Positions 13,886-22,622 of a stretch of 64,000 nt of DNA are shown here, in pieces. The notes under the pieces were generated by a model. The model did not search any database and was not told where the DNA came from. It saw nothing but the letters and a program-made list of their open reading frames with translations. A program made the position numbers and the translations under genes. The number at the start of each line of letters is the position of its first letter. Position 1 is the stretch's first letter. Origin of the DNA: Bacteroidales bacterium (GTDB lineage: Bacteria; Bacteroidota; Bacteroidia; Bacteroidales; UBA932); contig JAFTFV010000048.1 in assembly GCA_017458265.1 (NCBI GenBank), positions 1 through 64,000 on the forward strand. Reading direction: 5' to 3'.

Positions 13886-14619
13886 TGGATACCAAGACAG
13901 CGCAGCTCCTGAGGGAGTATGCAGACAGGTACGAAACCGCAGATTTCATCGTAGGAGACCCTTCCTGGTTCATGCACCAGGTCAAGGGGCGGCGCAATCA
14001 GGAAATGATGGCGTTCATGGCCGCGGCGCTCAGCTACGGCGCCCGTTCCCAGTTCCTTCCCAAAATCCAGTGGCTTCTTGACTGCTCTGAAGGAGAGCCC
14101 GACGCCTGGGTGAGGGAAGGAGAGTTCCGGTCCGTGCTCCGTGAAGACGACCGTGACTGCTTCTACCGCCTTTACAACAAGGGGCTCATGGCGCGCTTCC
14201 TCGGCGCCTGCAGGGAGCTTCTGAATGAGTACGGCAGCCTTGGGGAGTTCGTGCCTGCAGGAGAGACGATATCGGCCCTGGAGGCTTTCTGCGGGTGGTT
14301 CTCTGCCCGCGGGCTTGCGGTCATCGTCCCAAAGGACACCACGTCTTCCTGCAAGAGGCTCTGCATGTTCATGCGCTGGATGGTGAGGGACGGCTCTCCC
14401 GTAGACCTTGGCCTCTGGGCCGATAAGATCGGCAAGAGGAGCCTCATCATCCCTATGGATACGCACGTTCTTACGGAGGCGGGACGTCTCGGGCTGGTCA
14501 ATTCCCGCACTGCGTCGATGTCTGCCGCACGCCGCCTCACGGCCTCCCTTGCAGAGGTTTTTCCCGATGACCCTCTCAAAGGCGATTTTGCCCTCTTCGG
14601 GTATGGCGTTAATCAATAA
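13885..14619 (+). CDS. TIGR02757/DUF2400 family protein
   Basis: This 244-residue protein shows family landmarks: CKRLCMFMRWMVRDGSPVDL in the middle, then LIIPMDTHVLTEAGRLGL, and the C-terminal DPLKGDFALFGYGV. This family is conserved in Bacteroidetes and has a helical fold reminiscent of HhH-GPD DNA glycosylases, but no activity is established. I take the start as GTG 13885, overlapping the TAG of the previous gene (TAGTG); a GTG at 13876 is an alternative. It is the last gene of the mntP operon. Confidence 0.8.
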   Translation: MDTKTAQLLREYADRYETADFIVGDPSWFMHQVKGRRNQEMMAFMAAALSYGARSQFLPKIQWLLDCSEGEPDAWVREGEFRSVLREDDRDCFYRLYNKGLMARFLGACRELLNEYGSLGEFVPAGETISALEAFCGWFSARGLAVIVPKDTTSSCKRLCMFMRWMVRDGSPVDLGLWADKIGKRSLIIPMDTHVLTEAGRLGLVNSRTASMSAARRLTASLAEVFPDDPLKGDFALFGYGVNQ

Positions 14620-14626
14620 TAATTGC

Positions 14627-14634
14627 TATCTTTG
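14627..14634 (+). promoter_or_regulatory. -7 box (TATCTTTG) of pdxB
   Basis: Full TAnnTTTG match ending 8 nt before the pdxB ATG at 14643 and starting just after the upstream stop codon. Confidence 0.6.
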
Positions 14635-14642
14635 TAGATACC

Positions 14643-15680
14643 ATGTTAATTGTCGCTGATACTAATATCCCTTTCCTCAAGGGCGTCCTGGAACCCTACG
14701 CAGAAGTAAGGTATTACGACGGCCGCTCAATCGGCAAGGAGGAAATGAAGGATGCCGATGCCGTCATCATCCGCACCCGCACCCGCTGTAACCGTGAAAC
14801 TCTGGAAGGCTCCAGGGTGAAGATGATTGCAAGCGCAACCATCGGCATGGACCATATTGACATAGACTGGTGTCGGGAAAACGGAATCGAAGTCAAAAAT
14901 GCAGAAGGCTGCAATGCCTGGGGCGTCGCAGACTATGTCTTCTCTGCCCTTTTCGGCGTTGCGTCAAGGCACACCGTGAAGCTGGAGGGAACTACCATCG
15001 GCATAGTGGGGGTTGGAAACGTTGGACGCAAGGTGGAAAGGATGGCCCTGCGCCTTGGATTCAAGGTCCTCAGGTGTGATCCTCCCCGCGCCGCCGCAGA
15101 AGGCCCCGAAGGCTTTGTATCGCTGGAGGAGCTCCTGGAAGGGTCTGACATAGTGACCATGCACGTCCCGCTGGATGCTACTACGCGCGGCATGGCCGGG
15201 GACGAATTCTTCTCCAAGATGCGCACAGGGGCGTTTTTCATCAACGCCGCAAGGGGAGAAATAGTGGATGAGCAGGCTCTTCTGAGGGCCCGCCCCAAGA
15301 TTGGCGGCCTCATCCTTGACACCTGGTGCAACGAACCTGACGTGAGCCAGATCCTCATCGACGCGTGCGACATCGCCACGCCTCATATCGCAGGCTATTC
15401 ATACCAGGGCAAGCAGAACGGCACCGCAATGGCAGTGCAGGCAATTGCTCACCATTTCGGCTTCGTGGGCCTTGAGAACTTCGCCCCGGCCCCGGAAAGC
15501 GATTCCCTGAGGCCCATGGTCATAGACGTCACCGGAAAGACGCAGGGAGAGATTGCTGCAATCCTGCAGTACAATTACCCCATATTCACTGACGATTTCC
15601 TCTTCAGGAGCGCTCCCGGAAGCTTCGAGAAGCTGCGCAGCGAATATACCTACCGCAATGAATTTTATATAAACGAATAA
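14643..15680 (+). CDS. pdxB: Erythronate-4-phosphate dehydrogenase
   Basis: This 345-residue D-isomer 2-hydroxyacid dehydrogenase has the Rossmann motif GIVGVGNVGRKV, the substrate loop ATIGMDHID, the catalytic Arg in INAARGEIVD and the His in TPHIAGYSYQGK. The ending GYSYQGKQNGT and a short C-terminal dimerisation domain are characteristic of PdxB, the second step of the DXP-dependent pyridoxal phosphate pathway. Its own -7 box lies 8 nt upstream. The DUF4301 gene follows after 6 nt. Confidence 0.9.
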   Translation: MLIVADTNIPFLKGVLEPYAEVRYYDGRSIGKEEMKDADAVIIRTRTRCNRETLEGSRVKMIASATIGMDHIDIDWCRENGIEVKNAEGCNAWGVADYVFSALFGVASRHTVKLEGTTIGIVGVGNVGRKVERMALRLGFKVLRCDPPRAAAEGPEGFVSLEELLEGSDIVTMHVPLDATTRGMAGDEFFSKMRTGAFFINAARGEIVDEQALLRARPKIGGLILDTWCNEPDVSQILIDACDIATPHIAGYSYQGKQNGTAMAVQAIAHHFGFVGLENFAPAPESDSLRPMVIDVTGKTQGEIAAILQYNYPIFTDDFLFRSAPGSFEKLRSEYTYRNEFYINE

Positions 15681-15686
15681 CCACAT

Positions 15687-17177
15687 ATGTTCACACAGAA
15701 AGACATTACCCAGATTGAAGGGCGCGGCACCACCGTACGCGAGGTAACCCGCCAGATCGACTGCTTCAGCAGCAGTTTTCCCTGGATGAAAATCGTGGGC
15801 CCCGCTACGCCTGAGCGCGGAATCCGCGTCCTTGGCCCGGACATGGTGAAAAAGTCCGTAGAGTACTATAAGGGCGCAGCCGTCCACGGAAAGTGCAAGT
15901 TCGTTCCCGCCTCCGGAGCAGCCTCCCGCATGTTCAAGGACATGTTCGCCGGCCTCTCAACCCTTGAGGAAGGGAAGGACCTTCCGGCCGATGCCCCCGG
16001 CACCAAGCTCGCCGCCCGCATCAAGGACTTCGCCTTCTATACACCGGAACTCTTCGGAGAACCTGCCGACACTCCCGAATACCGCCTCAAGGCCCTCCGC
16101 CTCCTCCTGAAGGAAGAAGGCCTGGCATACGGCTCCAAGCCAAAGGGCGTCCTCAAGTTCCACCGCTACCCTTCAGAGGTGCGCACCGCCATCGCAGAAC
16201 ACCTTGTAGAGGCCCAGCAGTACATGAGGAATGCCGACGGCACCTGCAACCTTACCGTCACCATCTCCCCGGAGCATACAGAACTCTTCAAGGCCGCAGT
16301 GGCAGAGGTCCTTCCTGAGTATGAAAAGCGCTACGGAGTGAAGTACAACATCACTTTCACGTATCAGGACAAGGCTACGGACACCATCGCCGTAACGGAG
16401 GACAACAAGCCCTTCCGCAAGGATGACGGCACCCTTCTCTTCCGTCCTGCAGGCCACGGCGCCCTCATTCACAACCTTGACAAGGTGAAGGAAGAACTGG
16501 TATCCATCAAGAACATTGACAACGTGGCTCACGAGAAGTATCTCCCCGTCACCGCAGAATACAAGCAGGTTCTCATGGGCGTTGCGCTCCAGCTCAGGGA
16601 CAAGATCTTCGAGTACCTCCGTGCCCTGGACGAAAACCCTTCCGTACAGCTCTGCAACGAGATAGAGAACTTCCTTGACAGGCATCTCTGCATCCAGATT
16701 CCGCTTGCCCACTCTGAGGCAGAACGCGTAGAAATGCTGCGCTCCAAGCTCAACCGTCCCATCCGCGTCTGTGGCATGGTGCGCAATGAAGGCGAGCCCG
16801 GCGGCGGCCCCTACATCATCGCCGGCAAGGATGGCAGCACGTCGCTCCAGATCCTGGAAAGCGTCCAGATCAACAAGGCCGATGCCGGAGCCATGCAGGC
16901 CATGTCCAACGCCACCCACTTCAACCCGGTAGACCTTGTCTGCTGCCTTCTGGACTACAAGGGAAATCACTTCGACCTTCCCAAATACGTAGACCCCGAA
17001 GCCGGCTTCATCAGCTCCAAGAGCTTCGAAGGCCGCACCCTCAAGGCCCTGGAACTCCCGGGCCTCTGGAACGGCGCCATGAGCGACTGGAACACCCTCT
17101 TCATCGAAGTCCCCATCGAAACCTTCAATCCCGTAAAAGTAGTGCTGGACCTCCTCAGGCCCGCACATCAGGCATAG
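15687..17177 (+). CDS. DUF4301 family protein
   Basis: This 496-residue soluble protein shows the family landmark FVPASGAASRMFKDMF near residue 75 and further blocks such as RPAGHGALIHNLD and GMVRNEGEPGGGPY. DUF4301 is largely confined to Bacteroidetes. The GAASRM segment resembles the nucleotide-binding loop of sugar-nucleotide transferases, but no reaction has been assigned as far as I know. It is very probably co-transcribed with pdxB (6-nt gap). A REP-like sequence lies 4 bp behind the stop. Confidence 0.75.
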   Translation: MFTQKDITQIEGRGTTVREVTRQIDCFSSSFPWMKIVGPATPERGIRVLGPDMVKKSVEYYKGAAVHGKCKFVPASGAASRMFKDMFAGLSTLEEGKDLPADAPGTKLAARIKDFAFYTPELFGEPADTPEYRLKALRLLLKEEGLAYGSKPKGVLKFHRYPSEVRTAIAEHLVEAQQYMRNADGTCNLTVTISPEHTELFKAAVAEVLPEYEKRYGVKYNITFTYQDKATDTIAVTEDNKPFRKDDGTLLFRPAGHGALIHNLDKVKEELVSIKNIDNVAHEKYLPVTAEYKQVLMGVALQLRDKIFEYLRALDENPSVQLCNEIENFLDRHLCIQIPLAHSEAERVEMLRSKLNRPIRVCGMVRNEGEPGGGPYIIAGKDGSTSLQILESVQINKADAGAMQAMSNATHFNPVDLVCCLLDYKGNHFDLPKYVDPEAGFISSKSFEGRTLKALELPGLWNGAMSDWNTLFIEVPIETFNPVKVVLDLLRPAHQA

Positions 17178-17180
17178 TTT

Positions 17181-17207
17181 GTCATTCTGAGCGAAGTCGA
17201 AGAATCT
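17181..17207. repeat. REP-like intergenic sequence
   Basis: The 27-bp stretch starts GTCATTCTGAGCGAAGTCG and ends AAGAATCT. This motif is familiar as a short dispersed intergenic repeat in many genomes, including Bacteroidetes. Only one copy was noticed in this window. It separates pdxB-DUF4301 from the citrate lyase operon. Confidence 0.5.
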
Positions 17208-17221
17208 AAACCATATTTTAT

Positions 17222-17491
17222 ATGAAAGAAGCAACAGCCGGAACACTTGAGTCCGGAGACATTCTGATTCAGATCGCCCCTTCCAAGGGGCTTGAGATCG
17301 AGCTTCAGAGCTCGGTTGAGGCGCAGTTCGGGCGCCAGATCAGGGAGGTGATAGGGGAGACCCTCGCCGGCCTTGGTATCAAGGATGCATATGTAAGGGC
17401 AGTGGACAAAGGTGCACTTGACTGCACCATCCGCGCCAGGGTAACCGCTGCAGCGGTAAGAGCAACAGGGGAGGACGTATGGAAAGATTAA
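17222..17491 (+). CDS. citD: Citrate lyase acyl carrier protein (gamma subunit)
   Basis: This 89-residue acyl carrier protein begins MKEATAGTLESGD. Ser11 in ESGD is the expected attachment site of the 2'-(5''-triphosphoribosyl)-3'-dephospho-CoA group. It carries acetyl and citryl groups between CitF and CitE. Length matches the family (about 95). It overlaps citE by 13 nt and is the first gene of the operon. I see no strong -7 box in the 44 bp upstream. Confidence 0.9.
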   Translation: MKEATAGTLESGDILIQIAPSKGLEIELQSSVEAQFGRQIREVIGETLAGLGIKDAYVRAVDKGALDCTIRARVTAAAVRATGEDVWKD

Positions 17492-18369
17492 GGAGAACCA
17501 TGATGTTCGTTCCGGGAAACAATCCCGGAATGATGGCAGACGCCCATATTTACGGCCCGGACAGCATCATGCTGGACCTGGAAGACTCCGTAACAATGGC
17601 AGAGAAGGATGCCGCAAGGCTCCTTGTGTACAATGCACTCAAGTCCATCGACTACGGCAATACAGAAATGGTTGTGCGTATCAATCCGCTGAGCACGCCC
17701 TACGGCCGCAAGGACGTTGAGGCTGTGGTAAAGGCCGGCGTAGACGTAATCCGCATGCCCAAGACCGAAACCGCCGCCGAAGTCCGCGAACTGGAGGCCG
17801 AAATCCTCAAGGTGGAGGAAGAGATCGGCGCCGTGGGCCGCACCCAGATCATGGCGGCCATCGAGAGCGCCCTTGGCATCGTGAATGCCTACGAGATTGC
17901 AACCGCCTCAAAGCGTATGATGGGCATCGCCCTTGGTGCGGAGGACTATTCGGCAAACCTCAAGACCAACCGCACTCCGGGCGGAGCAGAGCTCCTTCTT
18001 GCCCGTGAAACCATCGTTGTAGCGGCCCGTGCTGCAGGTATTGCCTGCTTCGACACCGTTTACTCCAACCTTGACGACATGGAAACCTTCCGCAAGGAGG
18101 TGGAACTCATCAAGACCCTGGGCTTCGACGGAAAATCCATCATCAACCCCCGTCAGATTGAGGTTGTGAACTCCGTGTTCGTCCCTACAGAGAAGGAAAT
18201 CAACAAGGCCCGCGCCGTCATTGCCGGAATCAAGGAAGCCAAGGCCAAGGGCTCAGGCGTCATCTCCGTGAACGGCAAGATGGTAGACCGTCCCGTTGTG
18301 ATAAGGGCAGAGCGTACAATCGCCCTTGCAGTTGCAGCAGGTGTAATTTCTGAGGAGGAAGCGCTATGA
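17479..18369 (+). CDS. citE: Citrate lyase beta subunit (citryl-ACP lyase)
   Basis: This 296-residue HpcH/HpaI-fold enzyme has landmarks RRTMMFVPGNNPGMM, the metal-site region SIMLDLEDSV, a conserved Arg in VVRINPLSTPYGR, and MGIALGAEDYSANL. It splits citryl-ACP into oxaloacetate and acetyl-ACP. Length is typical. It overlaps citD upstream by 13 nt and citF by 4 nt (ATGA), so it is translationally coupled within the operon. Confidence 0.93.
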   Translation: MERLRRTMMFVPGNNPGMMADAHIYGPDSIMLDLEDSVTMAEKDAARLLVYNALKSIDYGNTEMVVRINPLSTPYGRKDVEAVVKAGVDVIRMPKTETAAEVRELEAEILKVEEEIGAVGRTQIMAAIESALGIVNAYEIATASKRMMGIALGAEDYSANLKTNRTPGGAELLLARETIVVAARAAGIACFDTVYSNLDDMETFRKEVELIKTLGFDGKSIINPRQIEVVNSVFVPTEKEINKARAVIAGIKEAKAKGSGVISVNGKMVDRPVVIRAERTIALAVAAGVISEEEAL

Positions 18370-19784
18370 GAAACTCAAAAGTAGTCACATTGGAAGAAGC
18401 CATCCGCCGCAGCGGCCTGAAGGATGGCATGACCATTTCCTTCCACCACCATTTCCGCGGCGGTGACAAGGTTGTGAACATGGTTGTAGATAAACTGGCA
18501 GAGATGGGATTCAAGAACCTCCATCTTGCTGCGTCCAGCCTTTCTGACGTACATGCTCCGCTTATCGAACATATCAAAAACGGTGTAATCACCAGGATTT
18601 CCACCTCAGGCCTCAGGGGCACCCTTGCCGATGCCATCTCCCACGGCCTCATGGACGAGCCGGTGATTTTCCGCTCCCACGGCGGCAGGGGCAGTGCAAT
18701 CGCAACCGGAGAGCTCAAGATAGACGTTGCGTTCCTTGGAGCATCGGCATGTGACGAACTGGGCAATGCCTGCGGCGTTCCCCGTTCGGAGAATGCAAAG
18801 AGCATCTGCGGTTCGCTGGGTTATGCCCTGCCGGATGCCCGCTATGCTTCCCATGTCGTGGTGCTTACAGATGACCTGGTGGCATATCCCAACCTTTCTG
18901 CAGGCATCCGTGCCGCAGACGTCGAATCCGTGGTCGTAGTGGATTCCGTGGGCGATTCTTCCAAGATATCGGCAGGAGCAATCAGGGATTCCAAGAATCC
19001 CAGGGATATACTCCTTGCAAAATCGGCGGCCAAGGTGGTTATCAATTCCGGGTACTTCCAGGACGGTTTCTCCATCCAGACCGGTACGGGCGGCGCTTCG
19101 CTGGCCGTGGTAAAGTACATCCGCGAGGAGATGATAAACCGCGGAATCAAGGCCTCTTTCGCCCTTGGCGGCATTACTGCGCACATGGTCAAGCTGCACG
19201 AGGAAGGACTCATCGGCAGGCTTATCGATGTGCAGTCGTTTGACAAGGTGGCTGCGGAATCCATCGGCAAGGATCCTTCCCATGTGGAGGTTTCTTCCGT
19301 GGAATATGCTTCAGGGCAGCATACAGGCAGTGCCACCCATGCGCTGGATATCGTTATCCTGAGCGCGCTGGAGGTGGATATCAACTTCAACGTGAACGTG
19401 CTCGTGGGCTCTGACGGCGTTATCCGCGGGGCTATCGGCGGACATCAGGACACGGCGGCAGATTCCGCCCTTTCCATCATTGTATGCCCTCTTCTCCGCG
19501 GACGCATTCCCTGCGTGGTGCCCAAGGTGACGACGCTCATAACTCCCGGAAAGTCCGTGGACGTTGTGGTGACGGAATACGGCATCGCGGTTAATCCCGC
19601 ACGTCCGGAGGTTGCAGAGAAACTCCGCGCCGCCGGTCTTAAACTTGTGGATATCAAGGATCTGGCCGCAAAGGCGGAATCTGTCATCGGCAAGCCTGAC
19701 GCCCTTCCTTTCGGGGATAAGGTGGTTGGCGTCGTCATGAACAGGGACGGCTCCGTGCTGGACAAGATATACAATATCAAGTGA
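18366..19784 (+). CDS. citF: Citrate lyase alpha subunit (citrate:acetyl-ACP transferase)
   Basis: This 472-residue CoA-transferase-type subunit moves citrate onto the acyl carrier protein while releasing acetate. Landmarks include TISFHHHFRGGDKVVNMV near the start, GSATHALDIVILSALEVD and AIGGHQDTAADSALSI. It is slightly shorter than the usual 500-510 residues, with no sign of internal damage. It overlaps citE (4 nt) and citX (4 nt, GTGA). Confidence 0.93.
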   Translation: MRNSKVVTLEEAIRRSGLKDGMTISFHHHFRGGDKVVNMVVDKLAEMGFKNLHLAASSLSDVHAPLIEHIKNGVITRISTSGLRGTLADAISHGLMDEPVIFRSHGGRGSAIATGELKIDVAFLGASACDELGNACGVPRSENAKSICGSLGYALPDARYASHVVVLTDDLVAYPNLSAGIRAADVESVVVVDSVGDSSKISAGAIRDSKNPRDILLAKSAAKVVINSGYFQDGFSIQTGTGGASLAVVKYIREEMINRGIKASFALGGITAHMVKLHEEGLIGRLIDVQSFDKVAAESIGKDPSHVEVSSVEYASGQHTGSATHALDIVILSALEVDINFNVNVLVGSDGVIRGAIGGHQDTAADSALSIIVCPLLRGRIPCVVPKVTTLITPGKSVDVVVTEYGIAVNPARPEVAEKLRAAGLKLVDIKDLAAKAESVIGKPDALPFGDKVVGVVMNRDGSVLDKIYNIK

Positions 19785-20287
19785 TAACTCTGGAACAGTT
19801 ACTGCTTTCAAGGGACCGCCGCGCATCTAAACAGCGGTCCCTTTTGGAGCAGTATCCTTCCGGAGCTCTTCTCTGCCTTACAGTGCAGCTTCCAGGGGCG
19901 CAGAAGCGGTCGGAACTGTCTCTTGAGATAGCCTCCGTTGCGGTTGATGCCGTGAGGGCTTCCTTTGAAATCATTCACGAGGAACTGTCGGACCTTGATA
20001 CCGGATATGAGGGCTATTTTGTTGTGAAGGATGTTCCGGAAAGTGCTAAAATCAAGGCTGTAACGCTTGAAGAATCACACCCGCTGGGAAGGCTTTGGGA
20101 TCTGGACGTGACAGTTCCCTCTGCCGATGGTGTCCGTCCTCTGTCGAGGTCGGAACTTGGCTATCCGGAGAGGCTCTGCCTCATTTGCGGGAATCCTGCG
20201 CGCTATTGCATAAGGGCGCGGGCACATACCGCAGAAGAATTGATTGGACGCATGAAAGAAATGGTAGATGCCTATGAAAGAGATTAA
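19781..20287 (+). CDS. citX: Holo-ACP synthase CitX
   Basis: This 168-residue protein has the CitX motifs HPLGRLWDLDV and the Cys/His-rich RLCLICGNPARYCIRARAH. CitX loads the triphosphoribosyl-dephospho-CoA prosthetic group onto apo-CitD. GTG 19781 overlaps the citF stop (GTGA). The partner enzyme CitG, which makes the prosthetic group, and CitC, which acetylates it, are not in this operon. They must be elsewhere or replaced. Confidence 0.88.
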   Translation: MITLEQLLLSRDRRASKQRSLLEQYPSGALLCLTVQLPGAQKRSELSLEIASVAVDAVRASFEIIHEELSDLDTGYEGYFVVKDVPESAKIKAVTLEESHPLGRLWDLDVTVPSADGVRPLSRSELGYPERLCLICGNPARYCIRARAHTAEELIGRMKEMVDAYERD

Positions 20288-21086
20288 AACCGGTTACTGG
20301 GACAAGCGCACGGACCTTTCCGGTGTGCAGTTTTTCGTGAAGAAACTCTCCACGGTGGGTTTCGTGAAGGTTCCTTCCATCCCGGAAGTGCGTCTTCCGC
20401 TCGTTGGCTTTGTCTTCCTCACCGGCGGTGAAATGCTGGTGGAGATTGATAAAAAGCCGTATATGTGCACTGCCGGGCAGCTTCTTCTCATCCCTGAGAA
20501 AATGCCTTATTCGATTCTCCACTTTGTGGATGCAACTGGCTTCGACGGGGCTTTCAGTCCGGATATCCTGCCGGATGCAAGGATGCTTTCCGTGCTGCGG
20601 CAGCCGGTTCAGCAGGCGTTCTGGTTTGACGAGGCGGCATTTGTCGCAGAGCTCTTCAACATGCTGGACATAGCTTTCCACAAGGACGACAAGGTATTTC
20701 TGACAAAGGGGATGGACCTTCTTCTGTCCCGCCTTGATCCACGGCCGTCAGTTCACCTTCCGGAGACAGTCTCCAGTTTCCTGGACATGGTTTTTGCCGA
20801 CGACAAGCCCATCCTTTCGGCTTCCGATTTTGCATCCCAGTACAAACTCTCTTTCAACTATCTTAACCGTATTGTGAAAAAGTCTACCGGACGTACCGTA
20901 GGCTCCTGGATAGACACGGCCCGCGTGACGCGCGCAAAGAGGCTTCTCCGTGACACAGACAGCTCCATGATTGACATAGCAGTTGCCGTGGGACTGGACG
21001 ATCAGTCCTATTTTGCCCGCTTTTTCAAGAAGCACACGGGTGTAACGCCCTCAGAGTTTAGGAAATCCGTGCACGAATTGTCCTAA
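20274..21086 (+). CDS. AraC-family transcriptional regulator of the cit operon (predicted)
   Basis: The protein has about 270 residues. The N-terminal part has a cupin-like ligand domain (GGEMLVEIDKKPYMCTAGQLLLIPEK). The C-terminal part has the two AraC helix-turn-helix units: ASDFASQYKLSFNYLNRIVK and IDIAVAVGLDDQSYFARFFKKHTGVTPSEFRK. The gene overlaps the end of citX, so it is the last gene of the citrate lyase operon and probably regulates it. ATG 20274 is taken; ATG 20268 is an equal alternative. The ligand may be citrate (inference only). Confidence 0.85.
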   Translation: MKEIKTGYWDKRTDLSGVQFFVKKLSTVGFVKVPSIPEVRLPLVGFVFLTGGEMLVEIDKKPYMCTAGQLLLIPEKMPYSILHFVDATGFDGAFSPDILPDARMLSVLRQPVQQAFWFDEAAFVAELFNMLDIAFHKDDKVFLTKGMDLLLSRLDPRPSVHLPETVSSFLDMVFADDKPILSASDFASQYKLSFNYLNRIVKKSTGRTVGSWIDTARVTRAKRLLRDTDSSMIDIAVAVGLDDQSYFARFFKKHTGVTPSEFRKSVHELS

Positions 21087-21156
21087 TTCCTGCACTTATC
21101 CTTCTGAAATATTTGCCGATTTCTGCTGAACTTTGCAGCGGAAAAATTTGCATTGT

Positions 21157-21471
21157 ATGAATTTCAGCGGAATACTTGTAGGGGCAGCCGTATTTGTAGC
21201 CATTGGAATATTTCATCCGTTGGTGATAAAGCTCGAATATGAGGTAGGGAAGTGTGGCTGGTGGATATTTCTTATAATAGGACTGTGCTGCACCGCGGCA
21301 TCGCTTCTTGTAGACAATCTGATTTTTTCAACGATACTTGGCGCCTTTGCCTTTTCCGGCTTCTGGGGCATACATGAAATGTTCCTTCAGGAGAAACGCG
21401 TACTTCGCGGCTGGTTTCCGGAAAATCCCAAGCGCCACGCATACTACGAAGAAAGACGAAAAAATCTTTGA
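21157..21471 (+). CDS. DUF4491 family small membrane protein
   Basis: This 104-residue protein has about three transmembrane segments. Family landmarks are MNFSGILVGAAVFVAIGIFH, GKCGWWIFLIIG, and RVLRGWFPENPKR near the C-terminus. The family is Bacteroidetes-centred and has no known function. ATG 21157 matches the usual MNFxG start; an upstream in-frame start at 21133 is less likely. A strong terminator follows. Confidence 0.8.
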   Translation: MNFSGILVGAAVFVAIGIFHPLVIKLEYEVGKCGWWIFLIIGLCCTAASLLVDNLIFSTILGAFAFSGFWGIHEMFLQEKRVLRGWFPENPKRHAYYEERRKNL

Positions 21472-21510
21472 GCAGGTCAGACTTAACAAATTAATTGTAT
21501 TTGACCGCAG

Positions 21511-21545
21511 AGAGCGCCCTTTTCCCCAAGGGACGCTCTTTTTTT
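21511..21545 (+). terminator. Intrinsic terminator after the DUF4491 gene
   Basis: AGAGCGCCCTT (21511-21521) pairs with AAGGGACGCTCT (21528-21539), one mismatch, followed by seven T. It lies between convergent genes and touches the stop of the LytTR gene. Confidence 0.8.
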
Positions 21546-22485
21546 ATCCCTCAAACCATTCCAGGAAGGCTTGAACACGGGCACGGGAGACGGTGAGCTC
21601 CGTCAGTGCCGGAAGGCTCTGGGCGGGGGAGATGACAAGGCGGCCTCCCTGAATTTTTGCAACCGAACGTATGGCCGAAGATGCGATGATGCAGCTTCTG
21701 GAAATGCGGAAGAACAGTCTTGGATCCAGCTGTGATTCCAGGGTGTCCAGGGATTCGTCCACCGGGGGATTGGCGCCATCCGCGGTGACCAGATATGTGC
21801 TTTTGTTCTTGGCGTAGAAGTATGCCACGTCCTTCACATGTATCGGTACTATTCTGTTATTGAGATGTACGAGATACTTTTCCCGGTATTCAGTGGACTC
21901 TGCCTTGTAGAGCCTCAGGGTTTGCTGCAGGGAACGGTTTTTCTCCCTTTCGCGCTCTACCTGGTTTCGCATGTAGAGCATGAAAAACGTGAGGAGAAGC
22001 AGGCAGAATGAGCTCACTTCAGCTATTATGGCAATCGAAGGAGAGTCGCCGAAACGCGTATGTGATATAATAAGGTCTATGGCTACCCTCAGGCTGAATA
22101 CTATAACGACTGCCGCCACAAGCCAGCCCACGTTTTCCTTCCAGAAGGTTTCCCTTTCTGCCCGGACGGGCTTCAGGAGGTGTATCATGAGCAGGGTTCC
22201 CCAGCCCAGTATTTCCGTTGTGATGAATGTGGACAGCCAGTTGATGCCAAGAAGCTGTGCACCCTGAGTGCCCAGTATGAACCCTAGGATATTTGCTAGG
22301 ACTATCGTTATGGCGGTGAACTCTGTAGATAGATACTCCTCTATGCAAAGGATTGTGACCATTGCCATTGTGGCAAGAGTGAGTATGAGAGTGTCCGGAA
22401 TTCCAATCATGCGGCACAGGATACACAGTAGGATGTGCATGATGGCAAAACCATGTATAATTATGTGCGCTTTCTTTCGGTTCAT
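21544..22485 (-). CDS. Membrane-bound LytTR transcriptional regulator, next to the starch locus
   Basis: The 313-residue protein has several hydrophobic segments in residues 1-165. A short coiled linker (RNQVEREREKNRSLQQTLRLYKAE) follows. The C-terminal LytTR DNA-binding domain occupies about 205-312 and includes VKDVAYFYAKNKSTYLVT and LFFRISRSCIIASSAIRSV. There is no receiver domain, so it is a one-component membrane sensor. The gene is divergent from the SLC45-like transporter and the sus genes, which lack a SusR-, ECF- or hybrid-type regulator nearby. It is therefore the best candidate regulator of that locus (inference). Confidence 0.82.
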   Translation of the reverse strand: MNRKKAHIIIHGFAIMHILLCILCRMIGIPDTLILTLATMAMVTILCIEEYLSTEFTAITIVLANILGFILGTQGAQLLGINWLSTFITTEILGWGTLLMIHLLKPVRAERETFWKENVGWLVAAVVIVFSLRVAIDLIISHTRFGDSPSIAIIAEVSSFCLLLLTFFMLYMRNQVEREREKNRSLQQTLRLYKAESTEYREKYLVHLNNRIVPIHVKDVAYFYAKNKSTYLVTADGANPPVDESLDTLESQLDPRLFFRISRSCIIASSAIRSVAKIQGGRLVISPAQSLPALTELTVSRARVQAFLEWFEG

Positions 22486-22614
22486 GATGCTAAATTAAAA
22501 AGAATTGCTCATTTCTCCAAATATTTGATTCCGTTCGTCGCTCATATTTATCCATTCGTCGGCTTTTTCCCATCCGTTCGTACCCGCGCGTGTATGTGTT
22601 TTGGTGCGTTTCGC

Positions 22615-22622
22615 TATCTTTG
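22615..22622 (+). promoter_or_regulatory. -7 box (TATCTTTG) of the sus operon
   Basis: Full TAnnTTTG match, 24 nt before the transporter ATG at 22647. It lies in the 161-bp divergent gap between the LytTR gene and the sus genes, where any regulator site would be. I could not pick out a clear direct repeat for LytTR binding. Confidence 0.6.
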
